From contig JAIXUC010000010.1 of NCBI GenBank assembly GCA_027483665.1, positions 1-64,000 on the forward strand: 64,000 nt of DNA, in the 5' to 3' direction. Positions 25,938-36,133 of this stretch are shown piece after piece. The notes beneath the pieces were generated by a model. It was not told the DNA's origin. It searched no databases and saw only the letters and a list, made by a program, of their open reading frames with translations. The translations under genes and the position numbers were made by a program. Each line of letters begins with the position of its first letter. Within the stretch, counting starts at the first letter, position 1. The DNA comes from Comamonadaceae bacterium. GTDB lineage: Bacteria > Pseudomonadota > Gammaproteobacteria > Burkholderiales > Burkholderiaceae_C.

Positions 25938-26375
25938 TCAATCGGTGGGCACAGGGGTGAGCGAGCGAATTTGCCCGTCCACCGCCAAGCGCTTCACATA
26001 CTTGAAGGTTCCGGTGGCGTGGGCGCAGGCGCGGCCTTCGGCGTCGAACACCGTGCCTTCGGTGAAGGCCAGCGTGGCGCTGCGGTGCATCAGCCGGGCG
26101 GTGGCGCGCAAGGGGCCGTTGGCTGGCTGCATGAAGCTGGTTTTCATCTCGATCGTCACGACACCCAGCTCGGGCTGCACGCTGCGCGCTGCGCTGGCCA
26201 TCACCACGTCCAGCAGCGTCATGAGCGCGCCGCCGTGGGTGACGTGAAATGAGTTCAGGTGCTCTGCTTGCGGTGCAAAGTCAATCTCGGCTTGCCCACC
26301 TTCAAAGCGCTTGAGCACAAACCCCAGGTGCTCCACAAACGGGATGTGTACCGAAAAACCGCGGTGATCGCTCAT
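25938..26375 (-). CDS. PaaI-type hotdog-fold acyl-CoA thioesterase
   Basis: A 145-aa single hotdog-fold protein that should hydrolyse an acyl-CoA. The motif NSFHVTHGGALMTLLDVVMA holds the conserved HGG and Asp, and a C-terminal beta strand ACAHATGTFKYV follows. It overlaps the upstream membrane-protein gene by 4 nt and belongs to a run with a thiolase and a FadB-type enzyme, which suggests fatty-acid or aromatic acyl-CoA metabolism. Confidence 0.88.
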   Translation of the reverse strand: MSDHRGFSVHIPFVEHLGFVLKRFEGGQAEIDFAPQAEHLNSFHVTHGGALMTLLDVVMASAARSVQPELGVVTIEMKTSFMQPANGPLRATARLMHRSATLAFTEGTVFDAEGRACAHATGTFKYVKRLAVDGQIRSLTPVPTD

Positions 26376-26656
26376 GGTTCGCTGACGTCTTTGGTGGCTG
26401 GCTCAACGTCCTTCGAAGCTGGCTTGGCGTGTGGTGCCAGCGGGTTGCTGGCCACATCGGTGGCGTGCAGTTTGGAGCGCAGGCCAATCAGCACCACACC
26501 CACCACCGCCAGCACCAAGCCAACACCAATGAGCACAGCGGCCAGTGGGCGGTCCAGATCGGCGGTGAAGCCGCCCAGAATGGCCGACAACAAACCGCCG
26601 TAGATGAACACCCAGGTGAGGGTTTCGATGCGGGCCAGGGTGCGGGCTTGGGGCAT
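26372..26656 (-). CDS. Small inner-membrane hypothetical protein
   Basis: A 94-aa protein with two predicted helices (LTWVFIYGGLLSAILGGF and LAAVLIGVGLVLAVVGVVLI) and a charged Lys/Pro-rich cytoplasmic tail. No function is recognised. It sits 9 nt after the thiolase gene and overlaps the thioesterase by 4 nt, so it is part of the same transcript. Confidence 0.8.
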   Translation of the reverse strand: MPQARTLARIETLTWVFIYGGLLSAILGGFTADLDRPLAAVLIGVGLVLAVVGVVLIGLRSKLHATDVASNPLAPHAKPASKDVEPATKDVSEP

Positions 26657-26665
26657 GTGGGGCTT

Positions 26666-27841
26666 TCAGAGCACCTCGAAGATACCCGCAGCGCCCATGC
26701 CGCCGCCAATGCACATGGTCACGGCCACGCGCTTAGCCCCACGGCGTTTGCCTTCAATCAGCGCATGGCCGGTCAGGCGCTGGCCGCTCACGCCATAGGG
26801 GTGGCCCAGCGCAATGGCACCGCCGTTCACGTTGAGCCGGTCTGCCGGGATGCCCAGGCGGTCACGGCAATAAATCACTTGCACCGCAAAAGCCTCGTTC
26901 AGCTCCCACAGGTCGATGTCTTGCACCGTCAGCCCCAAGCGGCCCAGCAGCTTGGGAACAGCAAACACCGGGCCAATGCCCATTTCGTCGGGCTCGCAGC
27001 CGGCCACGGCAAAGCCCAAGAAGCGGCCCATGGGTTGGAGGTTGTGGCGGCTGGCATAGGCCTCGCTGACCACGGTGCAAGCACCTGCGCCGTCTGAGAA
27101 CTGGCTGGCGTTGCCCGCTGCAATCACGCCGCCGGGCATGGCTGGCTTGATGCCGCTGATGCCCTGCGCCGTGGTGCCTTCGCGCAGGCCTTCGTCGGCG
27201 CTCACCGTGACTTGTTTCGTGCCCAAGCCACGCGCCGGGTCGGCCACACCCATGGTGACGTTGATGGGCGCGATTTCATCCTTGAACAGCCCGGCAGCCT
27301 GCGCTGCGCAGGCGCGCTGCTGGCTGGCAGCGCCGTAGGCGTCCATCGCTTCGCGGCCAATGCCGTAACGCTGGGCCACTTGTTCGGCGGTTTGCAGCAT
27401 GGACCAATAAATCTCTGGCTTCTTGGCGTCGAGGTCCAGGTCGCGCAGCATGTGCAGGTTCATCTCTTGCTGAACACAAGAAATGCTCTCCACGCCGCCC
27501 GCTACATAAACCTCGCCCTCACCCGCCAAGATGCGTTGCGCCGCCAAGGCAATGGTCTGCAGGCCAGAAGAGCAAAAGCGGTTCACCGTCATGCCCGACA
27601 CGCCCACCGGGCAACCCGCCATCAGCGCAATCTGCCGCGCGATGTTGGCGCCCGTCGCTCCTTCAGGGTTGGCGCAGCCCATGATGACGTCTTCCACTTC
27701 GTCGGGCCCGATGCCCGCACGCTGCAAGGCGGCTGCCACCACGTGGCCGCCAAGCGTGGCGCCGTGTGTCATGTTGAAAGAGCCCTTCCAGCTTTTGGCA
27801 AGCGGCGTGCGGGCGGTGGAGACGATGAGAGCAGAGGTCAT
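26666..27841 (-). CDS. Acetyl-CoA C-acyltransferase (thiolase)
   Basis: Thiolase of 391 aa, cleaving 3-ketoacyl-CoA to acetyl-CoA in beta-oxidation. The acyl-accepting Cys is in [10 protein letters not shown] (about Cys90), the His in [14 protein letters not shown] (about 349) and the second catalytic Cys in [11 protein letters not shown] (about 380). It follows the FadB-type gene by 8 nt; together they form the alpha/beta subunits of a beta-oxidation complex. Confidence 0.95.
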   Translation of the reverse strand: MTSALIVSTARTPLAKSWKGSFNMTHGATLGGHVVAAALQRAGIGPDEVEDVIMGCANPEGATGANIARQIALMAGCPVGVSGMTVNRFCSSGLQTIALAAQRILAGEGEVYVAGGVESISCVQQEMNLHMLRDLDLDAKKPEIYWSMLQTAEQVAQRYGIGREAMDAYGAASQQRACAAQAAGLFKDEIAPINVTMGVADPARGLGTKQVTVSADEGLREGTTAQGISGIKPAMPGGVIAAGNASQFSDGAGACTVVSEAYASRHNLQPMGRFLGFAVAGCEPDEMGIGPVFAVPKLLGRLGLTVQDIDLWELNEAFAVQVIYCRDRLGIPADRLNVNGGAIALGHPYGVSGQRLTGHALIEGKRRGAKRVAVTMCIGGGMGAAGIFEVL

Positions 27842-27849
27842 GGCGGTTC

Positions 27850-29949
27850 TCAGTTGAAGGTTTTGCCGTCGGCTGCCAAACGGGCCAGCAGCGGGGCCGG
27901 TTGCCAGAACGTGGCGTCGTCCAGTGGGTTGGCTGCAAACCGGCGCATGGCGCGCAGCACATTGCCCAAGCCGAACTGGTCGGCATAGAACATGGGGCCG
28001 CCGCGGTGCATGGGAAAGCCGTAGCCGGTGAGGTAGACCATGTCGATGTCACTGGCGCGGCTGGCAATGCCTTCTTCCAAGAGCCGCGCGCCCTCGTTGA
28101 CCAAGCTGAACACCAAGCGCTGCACGATTTCTTCGTCCGACACCTGGCGCGGCGTGAGCCCCAGGTTGCGCCGGTGGCCTTCCAGCATCTGCAGCACTGC
28201 CTCTGAAGGCAAGGCTTCGCGCTGGCCTGCGCGGTAGTCGTACCAGCCCGCGCCGGTCTTCTGGCCGAAGCGGCCCATCTCGCACAGCAGATCGGCGGTT
28301 TTGCTGTATTTCATGTCGGGGTGCGCCACATAGCGTCTGCGGCGAATGGCCCAGCCGATATCGTTGCCCGCCAAGTCACCCATGCGGAAAGGCCCCATCG
28401 CAAAGCCGAACTTTTCCACGGCGCGGTCCACCTGCGCTGGCGTGCAACCTTCGTCGAGCAAGAAGCCCGCTTGGCGGCTGTACTGCTCGATCATGCGGTT
28501 GCCAATGAAGCCGTCACACACGCCAGAGACCACGGCGGTCTTCTTGATCTTCTTGGCCAGCGCCATGACCGTGGCCAGCACATCGGGCGCGGTCCGCGCG
28601 CCGCGCACCACTTCCAACAGCTTCATCACATTGGCCGGGCTGAAGAAGTGCATCCCAATCACATCTTGCGGCCGCTTCGTGAAGCCAGCGATGGCGTTGA
28701 GGTCGAGCGTGGAGGTGTTGGAGGCCAGGATGGCACCGGGCTTCATCACCGCGTCGAGCTGCTCGAACACCGCTTGCTTCACCGCCATGTCCTCGAACAC
28801 CGCTTCGATCACGAGGTCTGCGCTGGCGATGTCGGCGTAGCTGAGCGTGGTTTTCAGCAACGCCATGCGTTGCGCCAGCACCTCGGGCTTGAGCTTGCCT
28901 TTCTTCACCTGCCCCTCGTAGTTTTTTTGCAGCGTGGCCAAGCCTTTGTCCAAAGCGGCTTGGGAGGTTTCCAGCATCACCACCGGCAGGCCCGCGCTCA
29001 AGAAATTCATGGCGATGCCGCCGCCCATGGTGCCCGCGCCGATCACGGCCACCGATTGGATGGGCCGCAGCTGCGTATCGGCTGGCACATCGGCCACCTT
29101 GCCCGCTGCGCGCTCGGCCATGAACAGATGCCGCAAAGCCAGGGATTCCGGCGTCCACATCAAATCAAGAAAGCTGGCGCGCTCGGCGGCGATGCCATCG
29201 TCAAAGCGCAGCCGGGTGGCCCGCTCCACCGCGTTCACACAAGCCAAGGGCGCGGGAAAGGGCCCGGCCATGGCTTTGGCGGTGTTGCGCGCGAACTGAA
29301 AGAAGGCGTCGCCCTGCGGGTGCTTCGCCTTCAAGGCCCGAACCAAAGGCAAGGGCCGCACCCCAGCCACCGACTCTGCAAAAGCCACGGCTTCCGCCAA
29401 CAAGGCCTCCGCGCTGCTGCTGATGCGGTCAATCAGGCGCTGGCCAGGAATGGCCGCCAAACGCTCGCTGGCCACGGGCTCGCCCGTGACGATCATGTTC
29501 AGCGCGGGCTCCACGCCCAATGCACGCGGCAAGCGTTGCGTGCCACCGGCGCCCGGCAGCAAGCCCAGCTTCACTTCGGGCAAGCCAATCATGCAAGCGG
29601 GTGCGGCCACACGGTAGTGGCAGCCCAAGGACAACTCCAGCCCGCCACCCATGCAACTGCCGTGCAGCGCGACCACCACCGGTTTGCTGCTTTGCTCCAC
29701 AGCCAAGATCATGCTGTGCAGGTTGGGCTCGGTGAAAGCCTGCGGCTGGCCGAACTCTTTGATGTCTGCGCCGCCTGAGAACACCTTGCCTGCGCCCGAG
29801 ATGACGATGGCGCCGACGCCGGGGTCGGCCTGCGCTTGATCGAGCGCCTGCATGAAAGCGCGCCGCGTGGCCAAGCCCATGCCGTTGACCGGCGGGTTGT
29901 CCAGTGTGATGACCGCAACGCGGCCTTGTTTGGAGAGGTGGGCGGTCAT
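27850..29949 (-). CDS. Bifunctional enoyl-CoA hydratase / 3-hydroxyacyl-CoA dehydrogenase (FadB/FadJ type)
   Basis: A 699-aa beta-oxidation enzyme. The N-terminal crotonase domain (about 1-190) has [17 protein letters not shown] and [19 protein letters not shown] with the oxyanion hole. The NAD-binding domain starts at about 298 with [17 protein letters not shown], and the C-terminal 3HCDH domain has [18 protein letters not shown]. Length and order match FadJ-like proteins. It is first in the operon; the promoter lies in 29950-30050. Confidence 0.95.
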   Translation of the reverse strand: MTAHLSKQGRVAVITLDNPPVNGMGLATRRAFMQALDQAQADPGVGAIVISGAGKVFSGGADIKEFGQPQAFTEPNLHSMILAVEQSSKPVVVALHGSCMGGGLELSLGCHYRVAAPACMIGLPEVKLGLLPGAGGTQRLPRALGVEPALNMIVTGEPVASERLAAIPGQRLIDRISSSAEALLAEAVAFAESVAGVRPLPLVRALKAKHPQGDAFFQFARNTAKAMAGPFPAPLACVNAVERATRLRFDDGIAAERASFLDLMWTPESLALRHLFMAERAAGKVADVPADTQLRPIQSVAVIGAGTMGGGIAMNFLSAGLPVVMLETSQAALDKGLATLQKNYEGQVKKGKLKPEVLAQRMALLKTTLSYADIASADLVIEAVFEDMAVKQAVFEQLDAVMKPGAILASNTSTLDLNAIAGFTKRPQDVIGMHFFSPANVMKLLEVVRGARTAPDVLATVMALAKKIKKTAVVSGVCDGFIGNRMIEQYSRQAGFLLDEGCTPAQVDRAVEKFGFAMGPFRMGDLAGNDIGWAIRRRRYVAHPDMKYSKTADLLCEMGRFGQKTGAGWYDYRAGQREALPSEAVLQMLEGHRRNLGLTPRQVSDEEIVQRLVFSLVNEGARLLEEGIASRASDIDMVYLTGYGFPMHRGGPMFYADQFGLGNVLRAMRRFAANPLDDATFWQPAPLLARLAADGKTFN

Positions 29950-30050
29950 GGGCTTCCTGTTGGGCGGTGGGTAGGCCGGTGGCGTGAAACGAACGGTCGT
30001 GCTTTTTTTATTCTAAGAGGCTCAACCAAGGCGGAAAAGGCCGAGCACTC

Positions 30051-30788
30051 TCAAACTTCCAGCCACTCGCGACGCACTGCGCTGTTTTGTGCCAGCGCCG
30101 AAGGCAGCCCGTCGAACACGATCTCGCCGCGCCCCATGAGCAACACGCGGTCGGCCAAATCCAGAGCGATGGCGAGTTTTTGCTCGATCAGCAAGACCGA
30201 GACACCGCGGGCTTTGAGTTGAACCAAAAACTCGGCCACGGCCTGCACCCATTGCGGCGCCAAGCCTTCAGTGGGCTCGTCGATGATGAGCAGTTGCGGG
30301 TTGCCCATGAGGCTGCGGCACAGCGACAGCATCTGCTGCTCGCCGCCCGACAACACGCCAGCCGGGGTGTGCTGGCGTTCTCGCAATGGCGGGAACAACG
30401 TGTACATGTCTTCTTCAAGCCATGCGGCGGGCTCAAGCGGCGAAGTCTTCTGCCCCAGCAGCAGGTTTTGCTGCACCGTGAGCGTGGGAAACACGTCTCG
30501 GTTCTCAGGCACGTAGCCCATTCCCATCCGCGCCATGCGATGCGCGGGCCAGCCCACGGTCTCGGTGCCGGCGAAAAGCACCGAGCCGCTGACGGGCAGC
30601 AGGCCCATCAGCGCACGCGCCAGGGTCGAGCGTCCGGAACCGTTGCGCCCCAGCAGCGCCACCAGTTCGCCGGGCTGTAAATCGAACGAGACGCCGCGCA
30701 GCACCGGCGTTTGCTCGTAGCCCGCGCACAAGCCACGAACGGCCAGAAGAGGGCTAATCTCCGGAGAAGGCTGGGTCATGTCAGCCAT
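30051..30788 (-). CDS. Branched-chain-type ABC transporter ATPase, LivF type (Walker A Lys to Arg)
   Basis: A 245-aa ATPase from ATG 30788; an ATG three codons later is possible. The signature LSGGEQQMLSLCRSLMG, Walker B LLIIDEPTEGL and Q-loop region PENRDVFPT are intact. The Walker A motif reads GRNGSGRST, so the invariant lysine is arginine (codon CGC). That should weaken ATP hydrolysis at one site, though asymmetric ABC pairs tolerate this. The start overlaps the LivM-LivG stop by 8 nt. Confidence 0.88.
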   Translation of the reverse strand: MADMTQPSPEISPLLAVRGLCAGYEQTPVLRGVSFDLQPGELVALLGRNGSGRSTLARALMGLLPVSGSVLFAGTETVGWPAHRMARMGMGYVPENRDVFPTLTVQQNLLLGQKTSPLEPAAWLEEDMYTLFPPLRERQHTPAGVLSGGEQQMLSLCRSLMGNPQLLIIDEPTEGLAPQWVQAVAEFLVQLKARGVSVLLIEQKLAIALDLADRVLLMGRGEIVFDGLPSALAQNSAVRREWLEV

Positions 30789-32979
30789 GGCGCAGGTAAG
30801 CCTCTTGCACTTGGGGCTCGGTGCGGATGCGCTCGGGTGTGTCGACGGCCAGCACAACACCCGCCACGAGCACGGCCACGCGGTCGGCCAAGTCAAACAC
30901 CACGCCCATGTCGTGTTCCACGGTGAGCAGCGTGCGACCTTGCGTGGCGCGGCGGATCAATTGCGTGAAGCGGCGCGTGTCGCTGAGGCTCATACCTGCC
31001 GTGGGTTCGTCCAGCAACACCACGGCCGGGTTGGACACCAAGGTCACACCCAATTCGAGTGCGCGTTGCTCGGCGTAGCTCAGGGCCCGCGCTGGGGTGC
31101 TGCTGCGGTGGCCCAACTCGACCGCTTCCATCCAGGCGTCAGCGCGTTCGCTGACCTCGGCCAAGCCATCCAGCCGTTGCCAGGCGCTCGGGCCATGGCC
31201 CAGGCTGCTCAGAGCGGCGCAGCGCAGGTTGTCACGCACCGACAACTGACCAAACAGCCGCGTGATCTGGAAGCTGCGTGACAGGCCCAGCCGGTGGATG
31301 TGCTGCGGCTGCAAGCCTTGGATGGGCTGGCCTTGCAAACAAATGCTTCCCTTGTCGGGGGCGAAGCGGCCACTGATGAGGTCGAACAAGGTGGACTTGC
31401 CAGCGCCGTTTGGGCCGATCAGCGCCAGCCGCTCGCCGGGGTGAACCAACAGGTCCACGCCCCGAATGACGTCAGTCTTGCCCAGGCGCTTGTGCAAGCC
31501 CAGCAGCTCCAAGCCCAGACCAGCGGCTTGGCCAAGGGCTGTTGCGCCGCTGCGTGGTCCGCGCGCGCAGGCAGCAGAAACAGCGAAAGCAGCTGGCGCT
31601 GGCGCTGGGGCTAGGTCTGGCGCGGGCTGCTCCGCCTCAGGCGGTGCGGCTGGCCGAGCAGCCGCCTGGCCAAGGCGCGCGCGCTTCAACAGCCACCAAA
31701 CGGCCAGCCCGCCACAGAAGGTCAGCGCCAGTGCAGCCCACCAATGGCCAGGCGTTTGCACGTCCAGCGGCGCGCCCAGGTGTCGCATGGCTGGCCCCAC
31801 CGCAGCGCCCAACTGCCAGTGGTAGGCCATCTCCACCAAGGCGCTGAAGCCAGCCAGGGCGACGGCGCCGGCCAGCACTGCGGCAGCCCGCGCCAGAACC
31901 CAGCGCCATGCCTGCAACCCTGGGCCGGCAAGCACAGAGCGTGGCAGGCCGCGAACGGCACTGGCGCAGCGCGCCATCAGTTCAGCCACACCACCCGGCG
32001 CGAACATGACGACCAACAGAAAAGCCAAGCCCAGGTACACGGGCCAAGCCGGGGTCAGCTCGGCCAGCCACAGGCTGCACAGCACCAGCAACACCCCACC
32101 GATGACCGGACCGACAAAGAAACCCACCCCGCCCATCACCGTGAACAGCAGGTAAGCGCCCGAGCGCTGGATGCTCAAAGCCTCGGTGGTGACGATCTCA
32201 AACCACAGGGCGGCCAAGCCACCTGCTACGCCAGCGAAGAAGCCAGACACCATGAAAGCCCGGTGGCGCACTTGCCGCTGGTCTTGGCCAATGAAGGACA
32301 AACGTTGGGCTTGGTCGCGCTGCGCATTGAGCAAGCGCCCCAGCGTCGTTTGGGTGAAAGCCCACATGCCTAAAGCGCAGAGCCACGCGTAAGCGGCGAT
32401 CAGGAAATAGACCTCGCGTGCTGGCCCGAAGCTGATGCCCCACAACTGGCCCAGAACCCGGTTGCCCGACACCCCACCTTCTCCACCAAAAACCCCGGGC
32501 ACCATCAGCGCGACCGCCAGCACCAACTCGCCCAAAGCCAGCGTGACCATGGCGAACACCGTGCCGCCCTGGCGCGTGCTTAGCCAGCCCAGCAGCGCTG
32601 CCGCCAACCATCCGCCCAAGCCGCCGACCAAGGGCAGGAGCACCGGCAAAAAGACCCACCACCATGCTGCGGAGGAAGCAGGCTGCTGGGCCGTGCTTGC
32701 ACCAGCCGCAGCCGCTACCCCCCAGTTCAGCACGTGAATGGCCAGGTAAGCACCCAGGCCGGAGTAAACCGCGTGGCCAAAGCTCAACAGGCCACCCTGC
32801 CCCAGCAAGATATTGAAGGACAAGCAAGCCACGACCGCGATGCCCATTTGCGACAACAGCGTCAGCGACCACCCACCCGGAAACAGCCAAGGTGCCGCCA
32901 GCAGAAAAGCAGCGGCCAGCAGCCAGAGCCGCAGCCCGGCCCCGCCGAGCCGGCCAGCCCATCGGTCGGGAACTCTCAA
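30781..32979 (-). CDS. Fused LivM permease - LivG ATPase
   Basis: A single 732-aa polypeptide joining a branched-chain-type permease to its ATPase. The TTG start at 32979 follows the LivH stop by 1 nt, with GGGAGG upstream. The N-terminal ~370 residues have the LivM fold, with LSFNILLGQGGLLSFGHAVY; two extra hydrophobic segments (about 390-460) and an Ala/Pro-rich linker follow. The ATPase (about 490-732) has Walker A GPNGAGKST, signature LSYAEQRALELG and Walker B VVLLDEPTAGM. No binding-protein gene is adjacent, so the substrate is unknown (amino acid, urea or similar amide/acid). Confidence 0.9.
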   Translation of the reverse strand: MRVPDRWAGRLGGAGLRLWLLAAAFLLAAPWLFPGGWSLTLLSQMGIAVVACLSFNILLGQGGLLSFGHAVYSGLGAYLAIHVLNWGVAAAAGASTAQQPASSAAWWWVFLPVLLPLVGGLGGWLAAALLGWLSTRQGGTVFAMVTLALGELVLAVALMVPGVFGGEGGVSGNRVLGQLWGISFGPAREVYFLIAAYAWLCALGMWAFTQTTLGRLLNAQRDQAQRLSFIGQDQRQVRHRAFMVSGFFAGVAGGLAALWFEIVTTEALSIQRSGAYLLFTVMGGVGFFVGPVIGGVLLVLCSLWLAELTPAWPVYLGLAFLLVVMFAPGGVAELMARCASAVRGLPRSVLAGPGLQAWRWVLARAAAVLAGAVALAGFSALVEMAYHWQLGAAVGPAMRHLGAPLDVQTPGHWWAALALTFCGGLAVWWLLKRARLGQAAARPAAPPEAEQPAPDLAPAPAPAAFAVSAACARGPRSGATALGQAAGLGLELLGLHKRLGKTDVIRGVDLLVHPGERLALIGPNGAGKSTLFDLISGRFAPDKGSICLQGQPIQGLQPQHIHRLGLSRSFQITRLFGQLSVRDNLRCAALSSLGHGPSAWQRLDGLAEVSERADAWMEAVELGHRSSTPARALSYAEQRALELGVTLVSNPAVVLLDEPTAGMSLSDTRRFTQLIRRATQGRTLLTVEHDMGVVFDLADRVAVLVAGVVLAVDTPERIRTEPQVQEAYLRHG

Positions 32980-32980
32980 C

Positions 32981-34009
32981 TCAAACCTCCCTGCGGCCCA
33001 ACAACCCGCGCGGGCGCAGCAGCAACACGAGCACCAGCAGCGCATACGGCAACACCGGTGCCAACTGCGCCAGGCTCAGACGTCCCCAGGCGCTGTCGGC
33101 CCATGCTGGCCACGCCCCACCCCAGCTTTGCCAAGCCACACCCAGGGGCGTGTCGAATGCCACGGCGAAAGTCTGCAGCAAGCCCAGCAGCACCGACGCC
33201 AAAAAAGCACCGCCCAAAGAACCCAGCCCCCCAACGACCACCACCACAAAAATCACCGAGCCCACCGTGGCCGCCATGGCGGGCTCGGTCAGGTAAGTGC
33301 TGCCGCCAATGACACCCGCCAAGGCAGCCAGCGCGCAACCCAAGCCGAACACCAGCATGTAGATGCGAGGCACGTCGTGGCCCAGGGCTTGCACCATCTG
33401 CGGGTGCGTCAGCGCCGCCTGCACCACCAGCCCGGTACGGGTGCGTTTGAACAAAAGCGCCATGAGCGCCCACATGAACAAGGCCACGGCCATCATGAAT
33501 GCACGCGTTGCTGGAAAAGGCGCGCAATTCACTGGCGGCTTGCAGGCACCCGCATCTGGCGCACCCCAAACCCAAGACAAGCCATCGGTCGGGTGGCTGA
33601 CCCAGGTGAAAGCCGGCCCGCTCAACAGCGCTGGCGGCTGAAACGACAGTGCGGAGCGGCCCCAGACCAGCTGCACCAACTCCAGCACCAGATAGGACAA
33701 GCCAAAAGTCACCAGCAGTTCCGGCACGTGGCCATGGGCATGGACGCGCCGCAGACACTGCTGCTCGAACACCGCACCGAAGGCACCCACCAGCAAGGGC
33801 GCCAGTACCAGCGCCGCCCAAAAGCCAAAGAATTGCGTCGCGCTGTAGCCCACGTAGGCTCCCAACATATAGAAGCTGGCATGCGCCACGTTCAGCACGC
33901 CCATCAGGCCCAGCACCAGCGTCAGCCCGGCGCTCAACATGAACAGCAGCAAGCCGTAGCTGATGCCGTTGAGCAAAGAAATCACAAAAGGCAAAAGCGA
34001 CCATTCCAT
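32981..34009 (-). CDS. Branched-chain-type ABC transporter permease, LivH type
   Basis: Inner-membrane permease of 342 aa with about eight helices. The LivH block LMGVLNVAHASFYMLGAYV near the N-terminus and GGLGSLGGAFLASVLLGLLQ near the C-terminus are characteristic. There is an insertion with a few Cys around 150-165 (DAGACKPPVNCAPFP), probably periplasmic. It is the first gene of the transporter operon and is divergent from selO. Confidence 0.92.
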   Translation of the reverse strand: MEWSLLPFVISLLNGISYGLLLFMLSAGLTLVLGLMGVLNVAHASFYMLGAYVGYSATQFFGFWAALVLAPLLVGAFGAVFEQQCLRRVHAHGHVPELLVTFGLSYLVLELVQLVWGRSALSFQPPALLSGPAFTWVSHPTDGLSWVWGAPDAGACKPPVNCAPFPATRAFMMAVALFMWALMALLFKRTRTGLVVQAALTHPQMVQALGHDVPRIYMLVFGLGCALAALAGVIGGSTYLTEPAMAATVGSVIFVVVVVGGLGSLGGAFLASVLLGLLQTFAVAFDTPLGVAWQSWGGAWPAWADSAWGRLSLAQLAPVLPYALLVLVLLLRPRGLLGRREV

Positions 34010-34052
34010 GGGGTTGCGAGTGTCGCCTGACGCCAGCCGTGGGCCACAAAGC

Positions 34053-34106
34053 CTCGATGGCCCTGTTTGCCCCGATGGCCCCTTTGGCCCCGATGGCCAC
34101 TTTGCG
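34053..34106. repeat. Three tandem 18-bp repeats between livH and selO
   Basis: Units at 34053, 34071 and 34089 share the core YCGATGGCC followed by CTTTG-like bases. They lie in the 132-nt divergent region and so could affect either promoter, or be a simple expansion. Confidence 0.8.
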
Positions 34107-34141
34107 CGGCTGGCCGCCCGGGCTGCTGGACAATCCAGTGC

Positions 34142-35692
34142 ATGTCGCCAGATATGTCGCCGGACGCCGCCCTTGATGAACGCACCACCGCGCCACCCCG
34201 CGCTGCACTGCCCCCCTTCCAGCCGCCTTTGGCCGATTTAGGCCCCGCCTTCTTCAGCGATATCGCCCTTCACCCCCTGCCCCAGCCACACTGGGTGGGC
34301 ATCAGCCAAGCGGCTGCGCAGTGGGCAGGCCTGCCCGAAGGCTGGGCCGATGCGCCCGAGGCCTTGGAGGTGTTCACCGGCAACCGCGCGCACGCCGGCT
34401 CTGTGCCGAGGGCCAGCGTCTACAGCGGCCACCAATTTGGCGTGTGGGCTGGGCAACTGGGCGATGGCAGAGCCTGCTTGCTGGGCGAGTGGCTCAGGCC
34501 AACGGATGAGCAACGCATCGAAGTTCAGTTGAAAGGCAGCGGGCCGACACCGTACTCGCGCATGGGCGATGGGCGCGCGGTGTTGCGCTCGAGCATCCGC
34601 GAGTTCTTGTGTTCTGAAGCCATGCACGCCTTGGGCATACCGACCACTCGGGCTTTGTGCGTGACGGGCTCACCCGCGCCCGTGCGCCGTGAAGAGATAG
34701 AAACCGCCGCCGTCGTGACCCGGCTCTCACCCAGCTTTCTGCGCTTTGGCCACTTGGAGCACTTCAGCGCCAATGGCCAAACCGATGAGTTACGCAAGCT
34801 GGCCGACCACGTCATCGACCGCTTCTACCCAGAGGCGCGCTCGCCGCAGGCAGGTGTCGATGAGGCAGACAAGGCCCATCCACCCCCAACCAATGCCTAC
34901 GCCGCTCTGCTGCGGCTGGTGAGTTTGCGCACCGCCGATTTGCTGGCGCAGTGGCAAGCCGTGGGTTTTTGCCATGGCGTGATGAACACCGACAACATGA
35001 GCCTCTTGGGGCTGACCATCGACTACGGCCCGTTCCAGTTCATGGACGGATTCGATCCGGCGCACATCTGCAACCACAGCGACCACCAAGGCCGCTACGC
35101 CTTCGCTCGCCAACCGCAGATCGCTTACTGGAACCTCTACGCCTTGGGCCAAGCGCTGCTGCCGCTGATCGACTCGCAGGAAGCGGCGGTGGCCGCCCTG
35201 TCGGTCTACGAGCAGGCTTTCCCGAAAGCGCTGCAAGCCCGCATGCGCGCCAAGCTGGGTTTGACCAAGGCCGCAGATGGCGACCGGGCGCTGATGGACG
35301 ACGCCATGCGCCTGCTGGCGGCGCACCGCATCGACCACACTTTGTTTTGGCGCAGGCTGGCCTCGGCGGTGGAAGGCGACACTGAACCCGTGCGCGACCT
35401 CATGCCCGACCGCGCCGCTTTCGACGCTTGGTTCGAGCGCCACTTGGCGGCACTGGCCGGCCAAGATTTGCTAGCGACAGCAGCGCAGATGCGCCGCGTC
35501 AACCCCAAATACGTGCTGCGCAACCACCTGGGTGAACAAGCCATTGCCGCTGCCCGACAGGGCGACATGAGCGAGGTGGCGCGTTTGCTGCAGGTGCTGC
35601 AGCATCCTTTCGATGAACAGCCAGAGCACGCAGCCCTCGCCGACTTGCCCCCCGCTTGGGCTGCCGACATCGCCATCAGTTGCTCGTCTTGA
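34142..35692 (+). CDS. selO: SelO/YdiU-family protein adenylyltransferase (AMPylase)
   Basis: Pseudokinase-fold enzyme of 516 aa that transfers AMP from ATP to protein Ser/Thr/Tyr; in E. coli it links to oxidative stress. Start ATG 34142 (MSPDMSPD). The conserved block [19 protein letters not shown] (about 88-106), [20 protein letters not shown] and the catalytic [20 protein letters not shown] are present. The C-terminus ends ISCSS, with cysteine where animal homologues have selenocysteine. It is followed closely by msrB, another redox-stress gene. Confidence 0.95.
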   Translation: MSPDMSPDAALDERTTAPPRAALPPFQPPLADLGPAFFSDIALHPLPQPHWVGISQAAAQWAGLPEGWADAPEALEVFTGNRAHAGSVPRASVYSGHQFGVWAGQLGDGRACLLGEWLRPTDEQRIEVQLKGSGPTPYSRMGDGRAVLRSSIREFLCSEAMHALGIPTTRALCVTGSPAPVRREEIETAAVVTRLSPSFLRFGHLEHFSANGQTDELRKLADHVIDRFYPEARSPQAGVDEADKAHPPPTNAYAALLRLVSLRTADLLAQWQAVGFCHGVMNTDNMSLLGLTIDYGPFQFMDGFDPAHICNHSDHQGRYAFARQPQIAYWNLYALGQALLPLIDSQEAAVAALSVYEQAFPKALQARMRAKLGLTKAADGDRALMDDAMRLLAAHRIDHTLFWRRLASAVEGDTEPVRDLMPDRAAFDAWFERHLAALAGQDLLATAAQMRRVNPKYVLRNHLGEQAIAAARQGDMSEVARLLQVLQHPFDEQPEHAALADLPPAWAADIAISCSS

Positions 35693-35716
35693 GCACCCTT
35701 TCTGAAAGTCCGCACC

Positions 35717-36133
35717 ATGAACCACCCCATCCAGAAGACAGACGCCGAATGGCGCAGCCTGCTGCAGGCCAAAGGCGCAGAGCCCCTGGCCTTCGACGTC
35801 ACCCGGCACGAGGCCACGGAGCGCGCCTTCACCGGGCGCTGGGCCGACACCAAAGCGGCTGGCGCGTACACCTGCATCTGCTGCGACAAGCCGCTGTTTC
35901 GGTCTGACACCAAGTTCGACTCCGGCACCGGCTGGCCCAGCTTCTTCGCACCGCTCGCCGAAGACGCGGTGGGCACCAAGGTCGACGGCCTGTTGTGGAT
36001 GAAGCGCACCGAGGTGCATTGCGCCGACTGCGGTGCTCACCTGGGCCACGTGTTTCCCGATGGCCCCGCGCCTACCGGGCTGCGCTATTGCATGAACTCC
36101 GCATCTCTGGGCTTCAAGCCCGACGCCACATGA
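35717..36133 (+). CDS. msrB: Peptide-methionine (R)-S-oxide reductase MsrB
   Basis: Reduces methionine-R-sulfoxide in proteins. The 138-aa protein has both zinc CxxC pairs (CICC and CADC), GTGWPSFF, and the catalytic Cys in [10 protein letters not shown]. Its stop overlaps the yciB start by 4 nt, and it follows selO by 24 nt. Confidence 0.97.
   Translation: MNHPIQKTDAEWRSLLQAKGAEPLAFDVTRHEATERAFTGRWADTKAAGAYTCICCDKPLFRSDTKFDSGTGWPSFFAPLAEDAVGTKVDGLLWMKRTEVHCADCGAHLGHVFPDGPAPTGLRYCMNSASLGFKPDAT

Noticed and set aside
28321-29778. 485-codon plus-strand frame opposite the FadB-type gene
   Set aside because: His/Arg/Gln-rich antisense frame with no motif; the minus-strand gene is unambiguous.
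34142-35692. SelO as a selenoprotein
   Set aside because: The C-terminus ends ISCSS with a normal TGC Cys codon followed by the stop, so no selenocysteine is encoded.
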